Of a stretch of 64,000 nt of DNA, positions 22,602 to 34,574 are shown piece by piece. The notes under the pieces are model-generated. The model ran no database searches, was not told the origin of the DNA, and saw nothing but the letters and a program-made list of their open reading frames with translations. Source of the DNA: Tetmemena sp. SeJ-2015 (Eukaryota > Ciliophora > Spirotrichea > Sporadotrichida > Oxytrichidae); contig JAJKFJ010020708.1 in assembly GCA_027382625.1 (NCBI GenBank), positions 92,314 to 156,313 on the forward strand, given 5' to 3'. Both the position numbers and the translations under genes were made by a program. Each line of letters begins with the position of its first letter. Positions within the stretch are counted from its first letter, which is position 1.

Positions 22602-24049
22602 ATGCACATGAATAAGCGTTATTTTTAAGATTTTGAAGATAATTTAAATATGAGATTCTAAAACTTCACTTAAATCAACTAAACAAAATAAAAGCAAATT
22701 GCAACTACTATTTGCAAATTGTAGTTGCCTAAATTCCTTAGAATTCTAGTCTATAGCTATTTATCGTTAAAGATGTTGACAATAAAATTAGCATCCTTAA
22801 GCTAAAAAGAAAAACACATGATAGAACAATCAAGTATCTTAATTGATGGAGACCTCACGCTTCCAGATATAATAATAGATGATACAAAGTTCAGTCGTAA
22901 ATTGAGGGCATTCTAAAATATAAAAGCAACCTTCTAAAATTCACTAATCCTAAGAATGTACAAAAGAGTAAAAATATTCTTTATACCTATTGACAAAGTT
23001 CAAATAAGCGGATTGGACATTTGCAATTATCTTGATACCGTTTTGAACAAGATACAGAGAACTGTGATCGTGGATATATCTGCCAACCAGCAGTCAAAGA
23101 TTTTCTTACCGCATCTATTAAACTTCTAAAAAGTAGAATTCAATAAACTTGAAATCAGATATTAATATATTGATTCATTCGAGTTCAATACCTTAGCTAA
23201 GGCATTTAAGACAATAGAAATAAATGATTGCTTTTTCATCGATTCTTTCTATCATTTTCCCTAAAATAGATCAAGTAAATATCGATTGAGATGCCTTTAA
23301 GATTATTCTTTAAATGAGGGTAGAAATGACATCAGCCATCCTGAATAATATGATAAGATTTTATCAAATTTAGAAGAACTGCAAATTTAATCTTCATCCA
23401 AAATTTTTATGAAGACAAATGAATTTGCTTTAGCAATTAAAAATCTTAAAAAAATAAAGCTCGTCTTTCAAAAGCATCACTCTCAAACAGTTTAGCATTC
23501 ATTGCTTAGTTGTCTCACTGAAATGACAAAACTTGAATAATTGCATTTGAAGTTAGATTACTTTGCAAACAAAGTCCATAAGAAGTTTTTGATTATTTAT
23601 GTGAGTTATTAGAGCAAAGATAATTATAAGACTTAACTTTAGAGAGGGTTGTATTTGAAATAATGGATAAAGATATATGTCTCCATCACCTGCTTGATAA
23701 GATTTCTCTTCTCCAAGGAAAGTCTCTTAATTAATTGATAATCAGACTTGGCATGAAGAGTTAATTAATGCTAATGAATACACATTTCAAAGTAGAAGAA
23801 ATAAAACTCTGCGAGTAACAAGAGATAACTTATTCGAATAAAGCATAAGAGTAGTACTCAGTCAAGAAATATAATATCAAATTTGCTGATAGGAGCTAAT
23901 CGTACTCAAATTAATACGACTTAATAGTCAAAGATATGAGAGCTTTTCTATCGAACCAATTCATAAATTTGAAATTTAGCAGAAAAGGTCTGCATTAAAT
24001 GGGTCCGAAGATGATAGAAGTTAATTGCTACGAAATCAAATTATATTGA
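22602..24049 (+). pseudogene. F-box/LRR family A, copy A1 (one frameshift)
   Basis: A single-exon gene paralogous to the intact copy A2 (28526-29980) along its entire length. The F-box lies at residues 47-85 (LPKFLRILVYSYLSL, then ASLSQKEKHMIEQSS), followed by leucine-rich repeats such as LEELQIQSSSKIF and LEQLHLKLDYF. TAA/TAG serve as Gln. Relative to A2, one base is missing at about 23567-23583, which shifts the frame and leads to a premature TGA near 23738; a second small loss and gain near 23740 cancel. The homologous stop is at 24047-24049. F-box/LRR proteins are normally substrate adaptors of SCF ubiquitin ligases. The single lesion could be a sequencing error, so the gene may be intact in reality. 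Confidence 0.7.
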
Positions 24050-24059
24050 ATATTTTCAA

Positions 24060-25370
24060 AAGCTTAAGTCTACGGAAAGATTAAGTTTTCAATCAACCAA
24101 TATTTTAAAAGAATAAGGGTATGAATACTTGCTCATAAAGACTAGAATTGAGAATATTTTATAGATGGATCTATTTATTTTTTGCTTAAAAAATTCAAAT
24201 TAAATATATTTACTTTTAAATTTATCAAATAGGGAGAGCTATCTCTTACTATATAAATAAATACATAGGATAGTAACTGATTTCTATAAGCAGTACGAAA
24301 GTGCCGATTTAGTGAAATTGATTATTAATTATATTCCTAAAATTTTACTTTACTTTACTTTAAATAAAAATTATATTTTTAGGATGATTGAAAGAGGATT
24401 TTTACACCATCGCTTTTGATATAGAATGATGAACTTTGCTAAAACTCTTTTGTATGGATTCGATCTAAGAATATTTTTTTGTCCAATTAACCAAAGTTTC
24501 TAATTGACTAATTTTCATTTAAATTTCTACGTATAAGATTATGAACTTATACATATTTTATTACCATTTTATAATTCAAAATTAGAAGAATTTTATTTAG
24601 ATATTATCTTGAGATTCATTCCTATTTTTTTGCATATATAAATATTATCTCTTTACTTTATTTGAATTTGAATAAGATCATTAAGAGTAAAAATTAAAAG
24701 CTTCAGAGTATATAAGGCATGCTCATAAAAAAGTAAAATTCGTATTTTAACTTATCCTATTCTGAGGATGAATTTTCCATTCTTCAGATATAAATAAGCT
24801 TTAAATAAGAGAAAATTATTAATTTCACATCTAAATTACCTTGATTGCATTCTCTTTTTATTGATTTCTTATAAAGTAGGATAATCGGGTATAAGGGGTT
24901 TGTTTAAAATTAATGAAATTGAAATCCAAGAGTTTAATGATAAATTTGCTCCATTTTTGAAGCTTGAATTTTTTTGAAAAAGTAATTTTTTATAATTTTA
25001 TGTCGGATTTAATCGATGGAGCCTCTATGTTTAATTAATAATTTGCTTTGTGAATAATTAATTTCTACTCCCAATACTACTATTCCTTATACTACAGGCA
25101 CCATTAAACCAATTTTTTAGAAGACATTTTATTTAAATTATTGTACTTGCTCAATTTAAATCTATGATTCTTAAAAGGTAACATAAAATTATAAAATATT
25201 TAAATCGAAAATAATTTTATTAGTTTACCCTTCCAATAATAGATTGTTGAGGTTTAATTTATTATTTATTATAATACTTTAATTTACTTAGTGGATATAA
25301 AAACTATAAGTTAAATATTCAGCTTATAAATATACTAAGATAAGATATTAAGATTTAATAACTAATTTTA
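24060..25370. other. AT-rich spacer between family-A genes
   Basis: No coding frame is supported. Some frames are briefly open near 24370-24480 but match none of the neighbouring families. Confidence 0.3.
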
Positions 25371-25381
25371 ATATATTTGGT

Positions 25382-25674
25382 GGAAAGAAGAGCAGTCAAA
25401 GAATAAATTAATAGAATAGAAAATTAATCAGTTTCCAATTGTGGAACTGTTTTAAGAAAAATAATCTATGAGTATTTAGATTACTACGAACTCATTAATT
25501 AGTAGAGTTATGAAGAAAGATAAATATTAACTAATCACTCTAACATATTTAGAAATGTAAAGATGCTATTGATATTTGAAGAATAAATTTCATATTTTTA
25601 AGAATAATAAATTTTAAGAAAGCTCTTATGTTTTTAAAATTAGAGCAGACTCTCTTTAAATTTCTGATACTTTG
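25382..25674 (+). pseudogene. F-box fragment (A0)
   Basis: A frame open under the Gln code reads VLRKIIYEYLDYYELINQ then SYEERQILTNHSNIFRNVKM and ends at TGA near 25674. This matches the F-box core seen in both families here (VLRIEIYGYL...LSKKER-LITTQS-LF). No ATG and no LRR part are found, so it is a 5' fragment of a decayed F-box gene. Confidence 0.45.
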
Positions 25675-26059
25675 ATCACATTATATTACCACAGATACTA
25701 AGCCTCATTTTTTTAACTATGATTCACCACCCTGCTTTCGAATTTGAATTAAACTCCCTAGAATACAATTCAGTATTTACCCATTAAAATTAAAAGAAAC
25801 ATTTTTGTGGTAATTCCTTTATTAGATTAATTTTAAAGAAGGAATTTTATTTTTTGGGGCAAATTAAATAAAAAAGTTGTAATTTTTGAATCCATAAAAT
25901 ATTTCCTACAAAATATAGAAGTTTATTATACGGATAAAATTATAATGAATAATTTATTTATTTATAAATTTTAAATATCTAATTTAAATAGACAAATGAA
26001 AGATAAATTATTTACAAGATTGTTATAATATATAAAATATCAATATCAAATAGCACTTT

Positions 26060-27730
26060 TAAAAAATGGAATCTTTAGGAAAAAAATAATTATAAGAAAT
26101 AATAGAATCTTAAATAATCACTGAGTCACAGTTAAGACAAAAATAAATTCACTAGAAAATTAACTTTGCCTAAATTTATCAGGATAACAATTTATAGTTT
26201 TCTAGATTTGAAAGAATTAAGTTCACTTATTGGTCTGTTGAGCTTGAAAGAAAGGTAAAATTTAGAAACTTCAAAAATTATTGAAGATTAGGAGCTTCGA
26301 TTCCCAAACATTAACACTAATAATCCACATTTTTCTGTAAAGTTAAATGTATTGAAATAAAATTCAAATAAGATTAAAAATGCTCTCCTTCTTAAACTTT
26401 ACAAGACATTATATGTTGAACTGCCATTGAAGACACACTTCTTCCCAATAAGATATTTTCAAGTATATTTAATTTATTTAAACTAGGCCAAAAAATAAAT
26501 TTAATTAATTAAAAGTTTAGATTTCATAAACTTGGATAATATACTAAGATTATCCAAAACATAGTTCTAAAAATTAGTTATAATAGATTTATAATAAATT
26601 TGAAATTTTTTTAGAGTATAAAAACTTTTAAACAATTGAGATGAAATAATGCTCACTAGTATTTTCAAAAGCTTGCTAGATAATATATTACGATTATCCA
26701 AAGCATAGTTCTAAAAATTAGTGGTCAAAGATTTAGAAATTTAATTTTAAATTTTTTTAGAGTATATTAAAGCTTTTCAAACAATTGAGATGAAATAATG
26801 CTTACTAGTATTTTCAAACTAGAAGTACAAGATTTTCAATCAAATAATTATAGGCTAAGATGCCTTGTAGATAAGAAATGTAAATTTATCAATTATTAAG
26901 AAAGGTTCTAAAGCGCTTTAATAGATACTTTTAAAGATCTTTAAGAATTGGAATTATTTTCTAATTCTGAACTGTTCCTCTGATACAAGGATTTTAGTTC
27001 AGCATACCGATCGTTAAAAGAGCTGAAGCTTGTCTTTAAACTATATTTTAAAAAAGATAATCTGAATAAGACATTACTAAGTAAGTTACAGCTAATGAAT
27101 AATCTCTAAATACTTCATTTGAAATTGAGTTTAAGTTCTTCAATTTAATGTTATGAATTATTTGAATATTTAATCAATAAATTCAAGCATAAAAATGCAA
27201 GAAACTAAAATAAGGCAGCTAAAATTGATTTTGGATGTTGATAATTCTAATTTGTGTATTGATAAATTCACTCTAGATTTGATGGATTAACTCTAAGACC
27301 TCATGATTGTGTAGGTATTCATTACAGTTAGCAATAATTTTCAAATCATACTTTCTCATTTAGATTTTGAAGTTTATATGACAACGACTGTCAATTTATA
27401 TCCAAAAAGCAAGCAATTTTTCCCTAAAACTTATCAGATATATTTTAAAGATTAAAAATACGCCAATCTTTATAATTTAAAAGTGGAAGAATAAATAATT
27501 GATCCTTCAGAACCTGAGATAATTATTTAGTTAGATAAAAAGAATTACAATAATCTTGAAAACCATTTAAAATAGAAATAACTTGCTTTTAGTTATCAGT
27601 TGAATGAAAAAGTTATTAATTTTTGTAGCATATTTAATTAATTAAGAATTTACATATCTCTAAATAATAATTATTTCAACTTAAATATTAAAGTAAATAT
27701 TTTAAGCAGCATTTAATTTTTAAACTAATT
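26060..27730 (+). pseudogene. F-box/LRR family A, diverged copy A'
   Basis: The F-box reads LPKFIRITIYSFLDLKEL then LLSLKERQNLETSKII (26165-26290). An LRR region follows, including YRLRCLVDKK, which aligns with YRLRCLKDYS of A2, and LQELELFSNSELFL and LQILHLKLSLSSS. The region contains several TGA codons and frame changes (for example near 26600, 26790 and 26975) and a 140-bp tandem duplication at 26531-26818. The later segment near 27300-27480 is again open (DFEVYMTTTVNLYPKSKQFF). It is a decayed paralogue. Confidence 0.55.
26531..26818 (+). repeat. Tandem duplication of about 140 bp inside A'
   Basis: Unit 1 (26531-26670) and unit 2 (26672-26818) share words such as gattatccaaa, atagttctaaaaattag, caattgagatgaaataatg and actagtattttcaaa. 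Unit length is near 141 bp, or about 47 codons, close to two LRR units. Growth of the LRR region by unit duplication is a plausible origin. Confidence 0.7.
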
Positions 27731-27739
27731 GGTTACATT

Positions 27740-28515
27740 CTGTAAATAAAGGATGGTATAAATTTATTAAAGCATTTTAATTTAAGCTAAATACAATTAA
27801 ATAATAAATTTTTAATTATCTACTATCTTAAAGATTATAAAAGTTCCTTCTAAATTTAAAAGATATAATTTTCTCTTAATTTAACAAATCAAAATGTACT
27901 AATATTTGTAATAAATCAAATTATCAATTATTTTAAGAAAAAGTATCATTCTAAAATAATTAGTTTAATTTCAATTTCACAATGTAATTGAATTTAAAAT
28001 CACGAAGTTTCTAGTTTTTAGATTATTTTGGAATATTGACCTTATTATTGAATTAAAAATCAATAATTATTATATTTATATATAATAGTGGCCACTATTT
28101 ATAGAATGCGATCAAATATTTTCTATGAGATGATTACTTCTTTTAAATTCGAAGCGAAGTTTTAAAAATGCATGCTCCTACATAAATTTTAGTTCGAATA
28201 TATGATTCTAACTTAAAATTACAATTATTTGGTTTTGCAATTGATGTGTAATCAGGATATAAAAAATGCCAAAATTAATTTAAAAATAAATTTAAAATTT
28301 ACTACAAATCACAATTAAAAAAATTTAATCTACCAAATCACCAAATTCTAAATATTATTTCATAACTGGCTTCTCATAACTGAGTTCTATCCTCATCTAT
28401 CTTTTATAAAAATGTAAATTTATTTAAGCCAACTATTTGAATATTTATTTAAAGATAAAAATGGTATATTTGCAAATTAATTATTCACTTTAATATTTAA
28501 TAAAGGACTTAAATT
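27740..28515. other. AT-rich spacer before A2
   Basis: No gene is seen. The last ~60 bases before A2 resemble those before A1 (a taaaggactt/aaagacttt word followed by taaattagga), so the upstream sequence was copied together with the gene. Confidence 0.35.
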
Positions 28516-28525
28516 AGGAAAGACA

Positions 28526-29980
28526 ATGAACATGAGCAAGCGCTATTTTGAAGATTTTGAAGATGAGGATGACTTGAATATGACATCCTAAAATTTTTTT
28601 GATATAGACGAACCAGTTGAAGAGGACATAGTTATGACTACTTGCAAATTATAGTTGCCTAAATTCATTAGAATTCTAGTGTATAGCTATTAAACGTTAA
28701 AAATGATCACTATAAAATTAGCATCCATGAATAGGAAAGAAAGACATATGATAGAGCAATCAAGTATATTACTTGATGGAGACCTTACGCTTCCAGATAT
28801 AAAAATTGCTGATGCTAAGTTCTGTCGTCAATTAAAATCATTCAAAAATAAAAAAGCAACCTTCTAAAATTCACTAATCCTCAGAATGTACAAAAGAGTA
28901 AAAATCTTCTTTTTACCTACTGACAAAGTTCAAATATACGGTTAGGACATTTGTAATTATCTTGATACTTTGTTAAGCAAGATACAGAGAACAGTGATCT
29001 TGGATATATCAGTGAATGAGTAGTCAACAATTTACTTAACTCAGCTTTTAAACTTCTAAAAAGTAGAATTCAATAATCTTGACATCAGAAAACTAAAAAT
29101 CAATACATTCGAGTTCAATACCTTAGCTAAGTCATTTAAGACAATAGAAATAGATGATTGTTTTATCATTGATTCTAAAAAACTTTTTCCCTAAGATGAG
29201 TCAAGTAAATATCGATTGAGATGCCTTAAAGATTATTCATTAAATAATGATCGGACTGTCATCAGCCATCCTGAATAATATGATAAGATGTTATCAAATT
29301 TAGAAGAACTGCAAATTTAATCTTCATCAAAATTTTTTATGAAGACACATGAATTTGCTTAAGCTATTAAAAATCTAAAAAAACTATAGCTCGTCTTTAA
29401 AAATAATTTCTCTTAAACTGTTTAGCACTCATTACTTGGTTATCTCAATGAAATGACAAACCTTGAATCATTACATTTGAAGTTATGTTATTTTAGTAAA
29501 CAAAGTCCGTCAGAAGTTTTTGATTATTTATGTGAGTAATTAGAGCAAAGATAATTATAAGACTTAACTCTAGAGAGGGTTGAATTTGAAACCTTGGATG
29601 GGGATGTTTGTTTGCATCACCTGCTTGATAAGATTACTCTTCTCCAAGGAAAGACTCTTAATTAATTTATAATCAAGACTGGCACAAATAGTCAATTAAA
29701 GCTAATGAATACACATTTCTAAGTAGAAGAAATAAGGCACTGTGAGTTACAAGCAATACCATATTCTAATAAAACACATAAATAGTACTCAGTTAAGAAA
29801 TATTATATCAAATTCACTGATAGGAGCTAATCGTACTCAAATTAATACAACTTGATAGTCAAAAATAAGAGAATGCATTTATTGAATCAATTCATAAATT
29901 TTACATTTAGCAGAAAAAGTCAGCTCAAAATGGGTCCTAAGATCATAGATGTTTATTGCAACGGTATTAAAGTATATTGA
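28526..29980 (+). CDS. F-box/LRR protein, family A, copy A2 (intact)
   Basis: A single uninterrupted frame of 485 codons from ATG to TGA, with TAA/TAG as Gln; under the standard code it would be broken dozens of times. Residues 1-45 form an acidic leader (DFEDEDDL). The F-box spans about 47-90: LPKFIRILVYSYQTL, then KLASMNRKERHMIEQSSI. Leucine-rich-repeat-like units fill the rest, for example LEELQIQSSS, LESLHLKLCYF and LTLERVEFETL. No intron or IES interrupts it. The predicted role is that of a substrate receptor of an SCF-type ubiquitin ligase, inferred from architecture only. A1 is its close paralogue. Absence of TGA over nearly 1.5 kb of AT-rich DNA is strong evidence of selection. Confidence 0.75.
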
Positions 29981-29989
29981 AGATTTATA

Positions 29990-30830
29990 AACTAAAACTC
30001 ACGGAAAGACTAAATTATCAAGAATTAATTTTAAATTTAATTTAAAATCTTATTTAAATTTCAAGTATCCAGTTTTAATTTTATTTAAATTATTCTAAAA
30101 TAAAATAAAAGATTAAAAGTATTTACTAAAGAATTAGCAGAAGCCATGAAAAATATTTTTAAATATAAAATAGAAATTAGTTATTATTGTTATTTTTATA
30201 AATAGGTAAAATATATTTGATTTTATAATTTATGAAAGTCAATTTATTAAATGCTGCTATTTTTAAATTTTTTTAAATTTTTATTAAAAAGAATTTTTTA
30301 CAATTTTTAAAAATTTAAAATTTTTAAGAATTTGAAAGAAATAAAAAAAATCCCGTAAAATTAACTATAAAAAAAAAAATAATTGTGCGATAATCATGAT
30401 AATGCTTTAGTCTACTCCATGAAACAGAGATTTAAATGTGAACTATTTTCTTTACTGCGCCTATTAAGATAAGTGCCTTATTTTGGTATCTATAGGTATT
30501 TATCATATCTTAAACTTAATTAATTTTTTTTTATTTTTAAAAAAATAAATTTATTTATCTAAAAAATAAAATCAAAATTAAAAATGGTTTTAAAAAAAAT
30601 TTTTAAAAATATATCATTTTTTTTAAATTTTTAAAATTTTTAGCATTTTTAAGAAAAAAAATTTTAAAAAATTTTTAAATACCATTTTTAATTTAAATGA
30701 TTTTACTTTTCTTAAAAAAGCAAATTTAGTTTTTAATTAAAGAGGAAATAAATTTATCTAATTTATTAAAATAATTTTAAATAATATTCAAAAGGTTTTT
30801 AAAATTTTAATAAACTTAATTAAATTTTAA
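29990..30830. other. Low-complexity A/T DNA with short palindromes
   Basis: The stretch is dominated by runs of A and T. An inverted repeat brackets 30576-30705: aaattaaaaatggttttaaa on the left and its near complement, with accatttttaattt, on the right. Another self-complementary run lies at 30255-30320. They may be small inverted-repeat elements, though low complexity alone can create such matches. Confidence 0.35.
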
Positions 30831-30837
30831 AAATAGA

Positions 30838-31660
30838 ATGCCCTTAAAACTTTCAGCATTAAACATGATAGATTTCGGAAATACAGAATATTTTTTAACT
30901 TATTCACTTCTTGAGAATCTTTTGGAACTGAGAAAAAATACAGAAATTTTTACTAATCTCGAAATAAGTCGAAAAAATTATAGCTATTAGAGAATGAAGA
31001 AGATATTAAGTTACAAGAACTTATATTTTAAAAGTATTTCAGTTTACTTTGTAGAAATTCAAGAATCTATCTTCAAACTGCTATTACAAAAAGCAATATC
31101 CTTGGAGTTTAAATATTGCTGGATCGAATTAGAACCATGCCAATATATTTATGATTGAGAAAATAACAGCATTAAATTTAAAGTGAAGAATTTTACTTTT
31201 GCAGATAGCAAGTTAAATAATTTTGGCTAGAACAGTTATATATTAGCTTTGATGCAATAAATTCCTACTTTCAAAGTAGAACCAACAGTCCTTAAATTTT
31301 TTGAAATAATCTCTGCCTAAAATATATTAAGAATCTTCAATAGTTAATCTTATAAAGCGCAATAGTTCTTGAACAAGATTTTGCAAACCATATTTTAGAA
31401 TTCGAGAACCTTCAAAATGTTGATATTATTTTGGGCAATACTTAAGATTCAGAACTTTATTTTTAAAACTTTGAAATGTAAAATTAAAAATGAAACTAAA
31501 AAATTAGAGAGAATTATCTTCTCATGATATGAAGATCAATATATAATTTTCAAAGTTAAAAATAGTCATCAATTTAAATTAATTTATAAAGAAATTCACA
31601 GGAATGTTAGCAGAACATAATATAAGTCAAGAACAAATAGATTTATCAGTTAAAATTATT
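30838..31660 (+). pseudogene. LRR-gene remnant with in-frame TGA codons
   Basis: From an ATG at 30838 the frame reads through LLENLLELRKN and LLLQKAISLEFKYCWIELE, then meets TGA at about 31156-31158. It stays open afterwards (IKFKVKNFTFADSKL, then FKMLILFWAILKIQNFIFKT) to a second TGA near 31528 and a last one near 31660. The Leu pattern resembles the LRR part of the F-box families, but no F-box precedes it. It is most likely the rear half of a decayed family member. Confidence 0.45.
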
Positions 31661-31679
31661 GACTTAGAAATAAAAACGT

Positions 31680-32605
31680 GGGTTTTTTAATTTAAAAATA
31701 AGTCCCAATAAAACAGAATGAAACCAGTTTAGAATAAAGGAAAGCAAAATGATTCAAGCGTAATTATCAAAAACGAAAAAGAAAAATAGAAAATTTAATA
31801 TCCATTGAATTTTTTAAAAAAAAGGGTATAAAACTCCCATAAAAATTAAATTTTTTTTTATTTGAAAAATAAAATAAAAATTCCTATTAATAAAATTTGG
31901 GCTTTATAAAATTAAAAATTTTTTAAAATTTAATTTTTTTTTTAAAAATTCCATTTTTTAAAAAATATTTTAATTTTTAGGTTTAAAAAAGGATTAGAAG
32001 AAAACAGTTTTAGTTATTTTCTTCAAATAAAAAAATAAAAATAAACCAATAAAATAACAGGGTTAAATATTTTAAAAAATAGTTAAAATTTTTTTTTTTT
32101 TTCCCCCCAAAAAAAACTTTTTTAAAAAAATTATTTTAAATCAACTTATAAAAAATAAATTTTTTCCAAAAAGAATTTGCTTAAAAAATTTAATAAAATA
32201 AAAAGTTTTTTTTTATATTGAATTTTAAATGACTTATAAAATTTAATTTATTTTCTATAAATTAATTTTAAATAAATTTTTTTGTTATATTTTTAATAAA
32301 TGTAAACCCCTTCATATAAAGATTTGTAATAATATTGGATAATCAATCCAGTGCAAATAAGAAAGGAAGATTCGCTAGTCCCAATTTTATATTGCAGTAG
32401 AGATTTATGAAAAATTATACTTTGTAACTGTAAATCTCGATTTAAATTTATAGTAATAAAAAAAAGTAAATTACAAAAAGAAATATAATTTTTTTGTGAA
32501 ATAAAATTAATTTTTGGTTTTATTTAAAATTCTATAATTTTTTAAATTTTAAGCCATAACTTAATAAAATTTTTAAATATTCAAAAGAAATTTTTATATC
32601 AAAAT
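31680..32605. other. Homopolymer-rich spacer
   Basis: Long runs of T, A and one C6 run (near 32103-32108) dominate. I see no gene here. Confidence 0.35.
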
Positions 32606-32611
32606 ATGTAA

Positions 32612-33980
32612 ATTATAGGGGGTTAATTTTAAGTTGTATAGGCTTAAAGTAAGCTTAAAAGGAAATTAAAATTTTAAAATGGATTTAAAATAGGGCTCCC
32701 CAAAGTGTAAAATTAAATTTATGGCTTTCTTTTCCCTTGCAAAATTATATCCAAAATTGTTTTATTAAGCAAGAAAGAAAGAACATTGATTACAACTCAA
32801 TCAACGTATTTTTAAGAGTATGATGTATGGCTAGACATAAACTAAGGACATACAAGGAAATAATTAAAATGAGTTGTGGAAAAGTTGAAATGGTTTAATA
32901 ATCAGAATAGATTACCTTTGAAGCTCAAGGTTTTCAGATAGTTAGGCAATTTCTAGTTTTTCAGAGAAGATCATTTTGAATTAATTAAAGCAATCTCAGA
33001 AATAAGAAATTCAGGATGGGCTATCTCTGGATTCTTTGTAGGTTCTGATGCAAAATTTAAACTTTTAGAATAACTTTTAAGCTTAGAAAACCTGAGATTT
33101 AGCAATATGCTTATTTTAAATCAGAAAATCACAGAGCAAAGCTTTACACAAATATTGTAAAGAGTTTAGAAACTAGATATAATATAGTGCACAATTCAAT
33201 TGATCACAGAAGAATAAGAAATTTAAAATTTAAGAGTTGAGGAATTGAACTTCAAAAATTTTGAATTTTTAAATTTGAATGTTGATAATCCTGGCATTAA
33301 ATTCTTTAAAGATATAAAAAATATGGAGATAAATATTCCACTTGAGTCAGAGATATTTGCATATTTTAAGCAATTAAAAGGCATAACAAGCTGACTCATA
33401 GAAAAAATGTTAAACCCCAATAAGAGCTTAAAAAATATTAGACATTAATTTAAAAAATAAAATTTTTACAAATAACTATAAATATGGATATTGAAATAGA
33501 TTTAATTGAATTAAATAAGTAATTATTTTTTTAAAGAGTTCTTTAAATGGGGATGGCAAAATTAAAGAGAATAAAGAAAACGAAATTTAAAATCATTTAA
33601 TCTTTTTTTTGAAAAGATTATTTACTTTAAGAAATTGTGAGGAATTTTTATGGATTATTTGAAACTTTTAAATTAAAAAAAATAAAAGTTAAAGTAGCTT
33701 TTGAAATATAATTTTAAAGCTTATGAATTAATGGAAAAAATTTTAAGTTAACGAAATTTGGAGTTCCTTGCAAAAGAAAAGACAAAAGAGAGTTTGAAAT
33801 TGAGAGTATTAAGGGTGGTGTCCTTTATTGATTACAGTAAGAAAATAATTTCAAAGTAATTCACTATAAAATTCAATGTATGGCAATATTAATTATAATG
33901 TATCATCAGTAATCATAATCTTCCTTTGATGAGATTATATATTTTGGTAAGGAAAATACTCTATCTTTTAAAATATACTT
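32612..33980 (+). pseudogene. F-box/LRR family B, copy B1 (decayed)
   Basis: The sequence aligns end to end with B3 (41338-42701). The start region is damaged: where B3 has atgggaattcattttagttg, B1 has no ATG. The F-box reads IYGFLFPCKIISKIVLLS then KKERTLITTQS. An in-frame TGA stands just before the conserved VEKLKWFNNQNRLPLKL, at the same place as in B3. The LRR part is readable (LENLRFSNML, LNFKNFEFLNLNVDNP, FAYFKQLKGITS), followed by TGA at 33392-33394 and later frame loss; the terminal TGA is missing. It is the first half of a duplicated two-gene unit. Confidence 0.6.
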
Positions 33981-34511
33981 AGAATAATAATCATCTTGAT
34001 TCTGGAAATTGAGGAGGGAAAAAAGTTTAAGAAATATTTCTATCTAGTTATTTATATTATTTTGCTTATTCTATAATGTACAACTCTTCTTTCATTATCT
34101 TGAGTTTCACTAATTATCTTTAGAAATAAATTAATGAAATTTTAAAATTAAAATTTTTTTCCTCTAAAGTGTAAAATTTAAAGAGATAGAGAGACGATGG
34201 ATCTTTTCAATTGAATACTTTAGACTAATATTCATAATTAAGCTTTAAGGATTATTAGTGAGAATCCATAAATGTAATTTTTCCATAAAAAAAAGGACAT
34301 AAAATATCTCTGATGTCTAGAAGGGTTAAAATTATTTCCTAAAGAGAAAAATCAAAATATCAATTACCAAGTAGAAAAGTGAGAAGAAAAACAAGAATGG
34401 TTATTTAATTGAGAACTAAAATATTTTTGAGAGGGATAAAGTTAGATAATGACTTTTTAATATTAATTTATAATTAATTCATTAAAAATTATGGAGCGCT
34501 GATCATTCAAA

Positions 34512-34533
34512 GATATTTAAATATTTAAAAATT
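34512..34533 (+). promoter_or_regulatory. Shared upstream motif of family B, before B2
   Basis: The string gatatttaaatatttaaaa lies 42 bases before the B2 start. Near-identical strings stand before B3, B4, B5, B8, B10 and B11 (see finding). Its core TTTAAATATTTAAA is palindromic. It may be a promoter element, or simply copied flank; the coding regions have diverged more than this word. Confidence 0.4.
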
Positions 34534-34574
34534 AATTTATATATTCCTAAACTCTTTATATATTATAAATAATT

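Noticed and set aside
30240..30700. A/T-only inverted repeats as transposon ends
   Set aside because: Runs of A and T pair with each other by composition; without a distinctive terminus or target duplication a mobile element is not supported.
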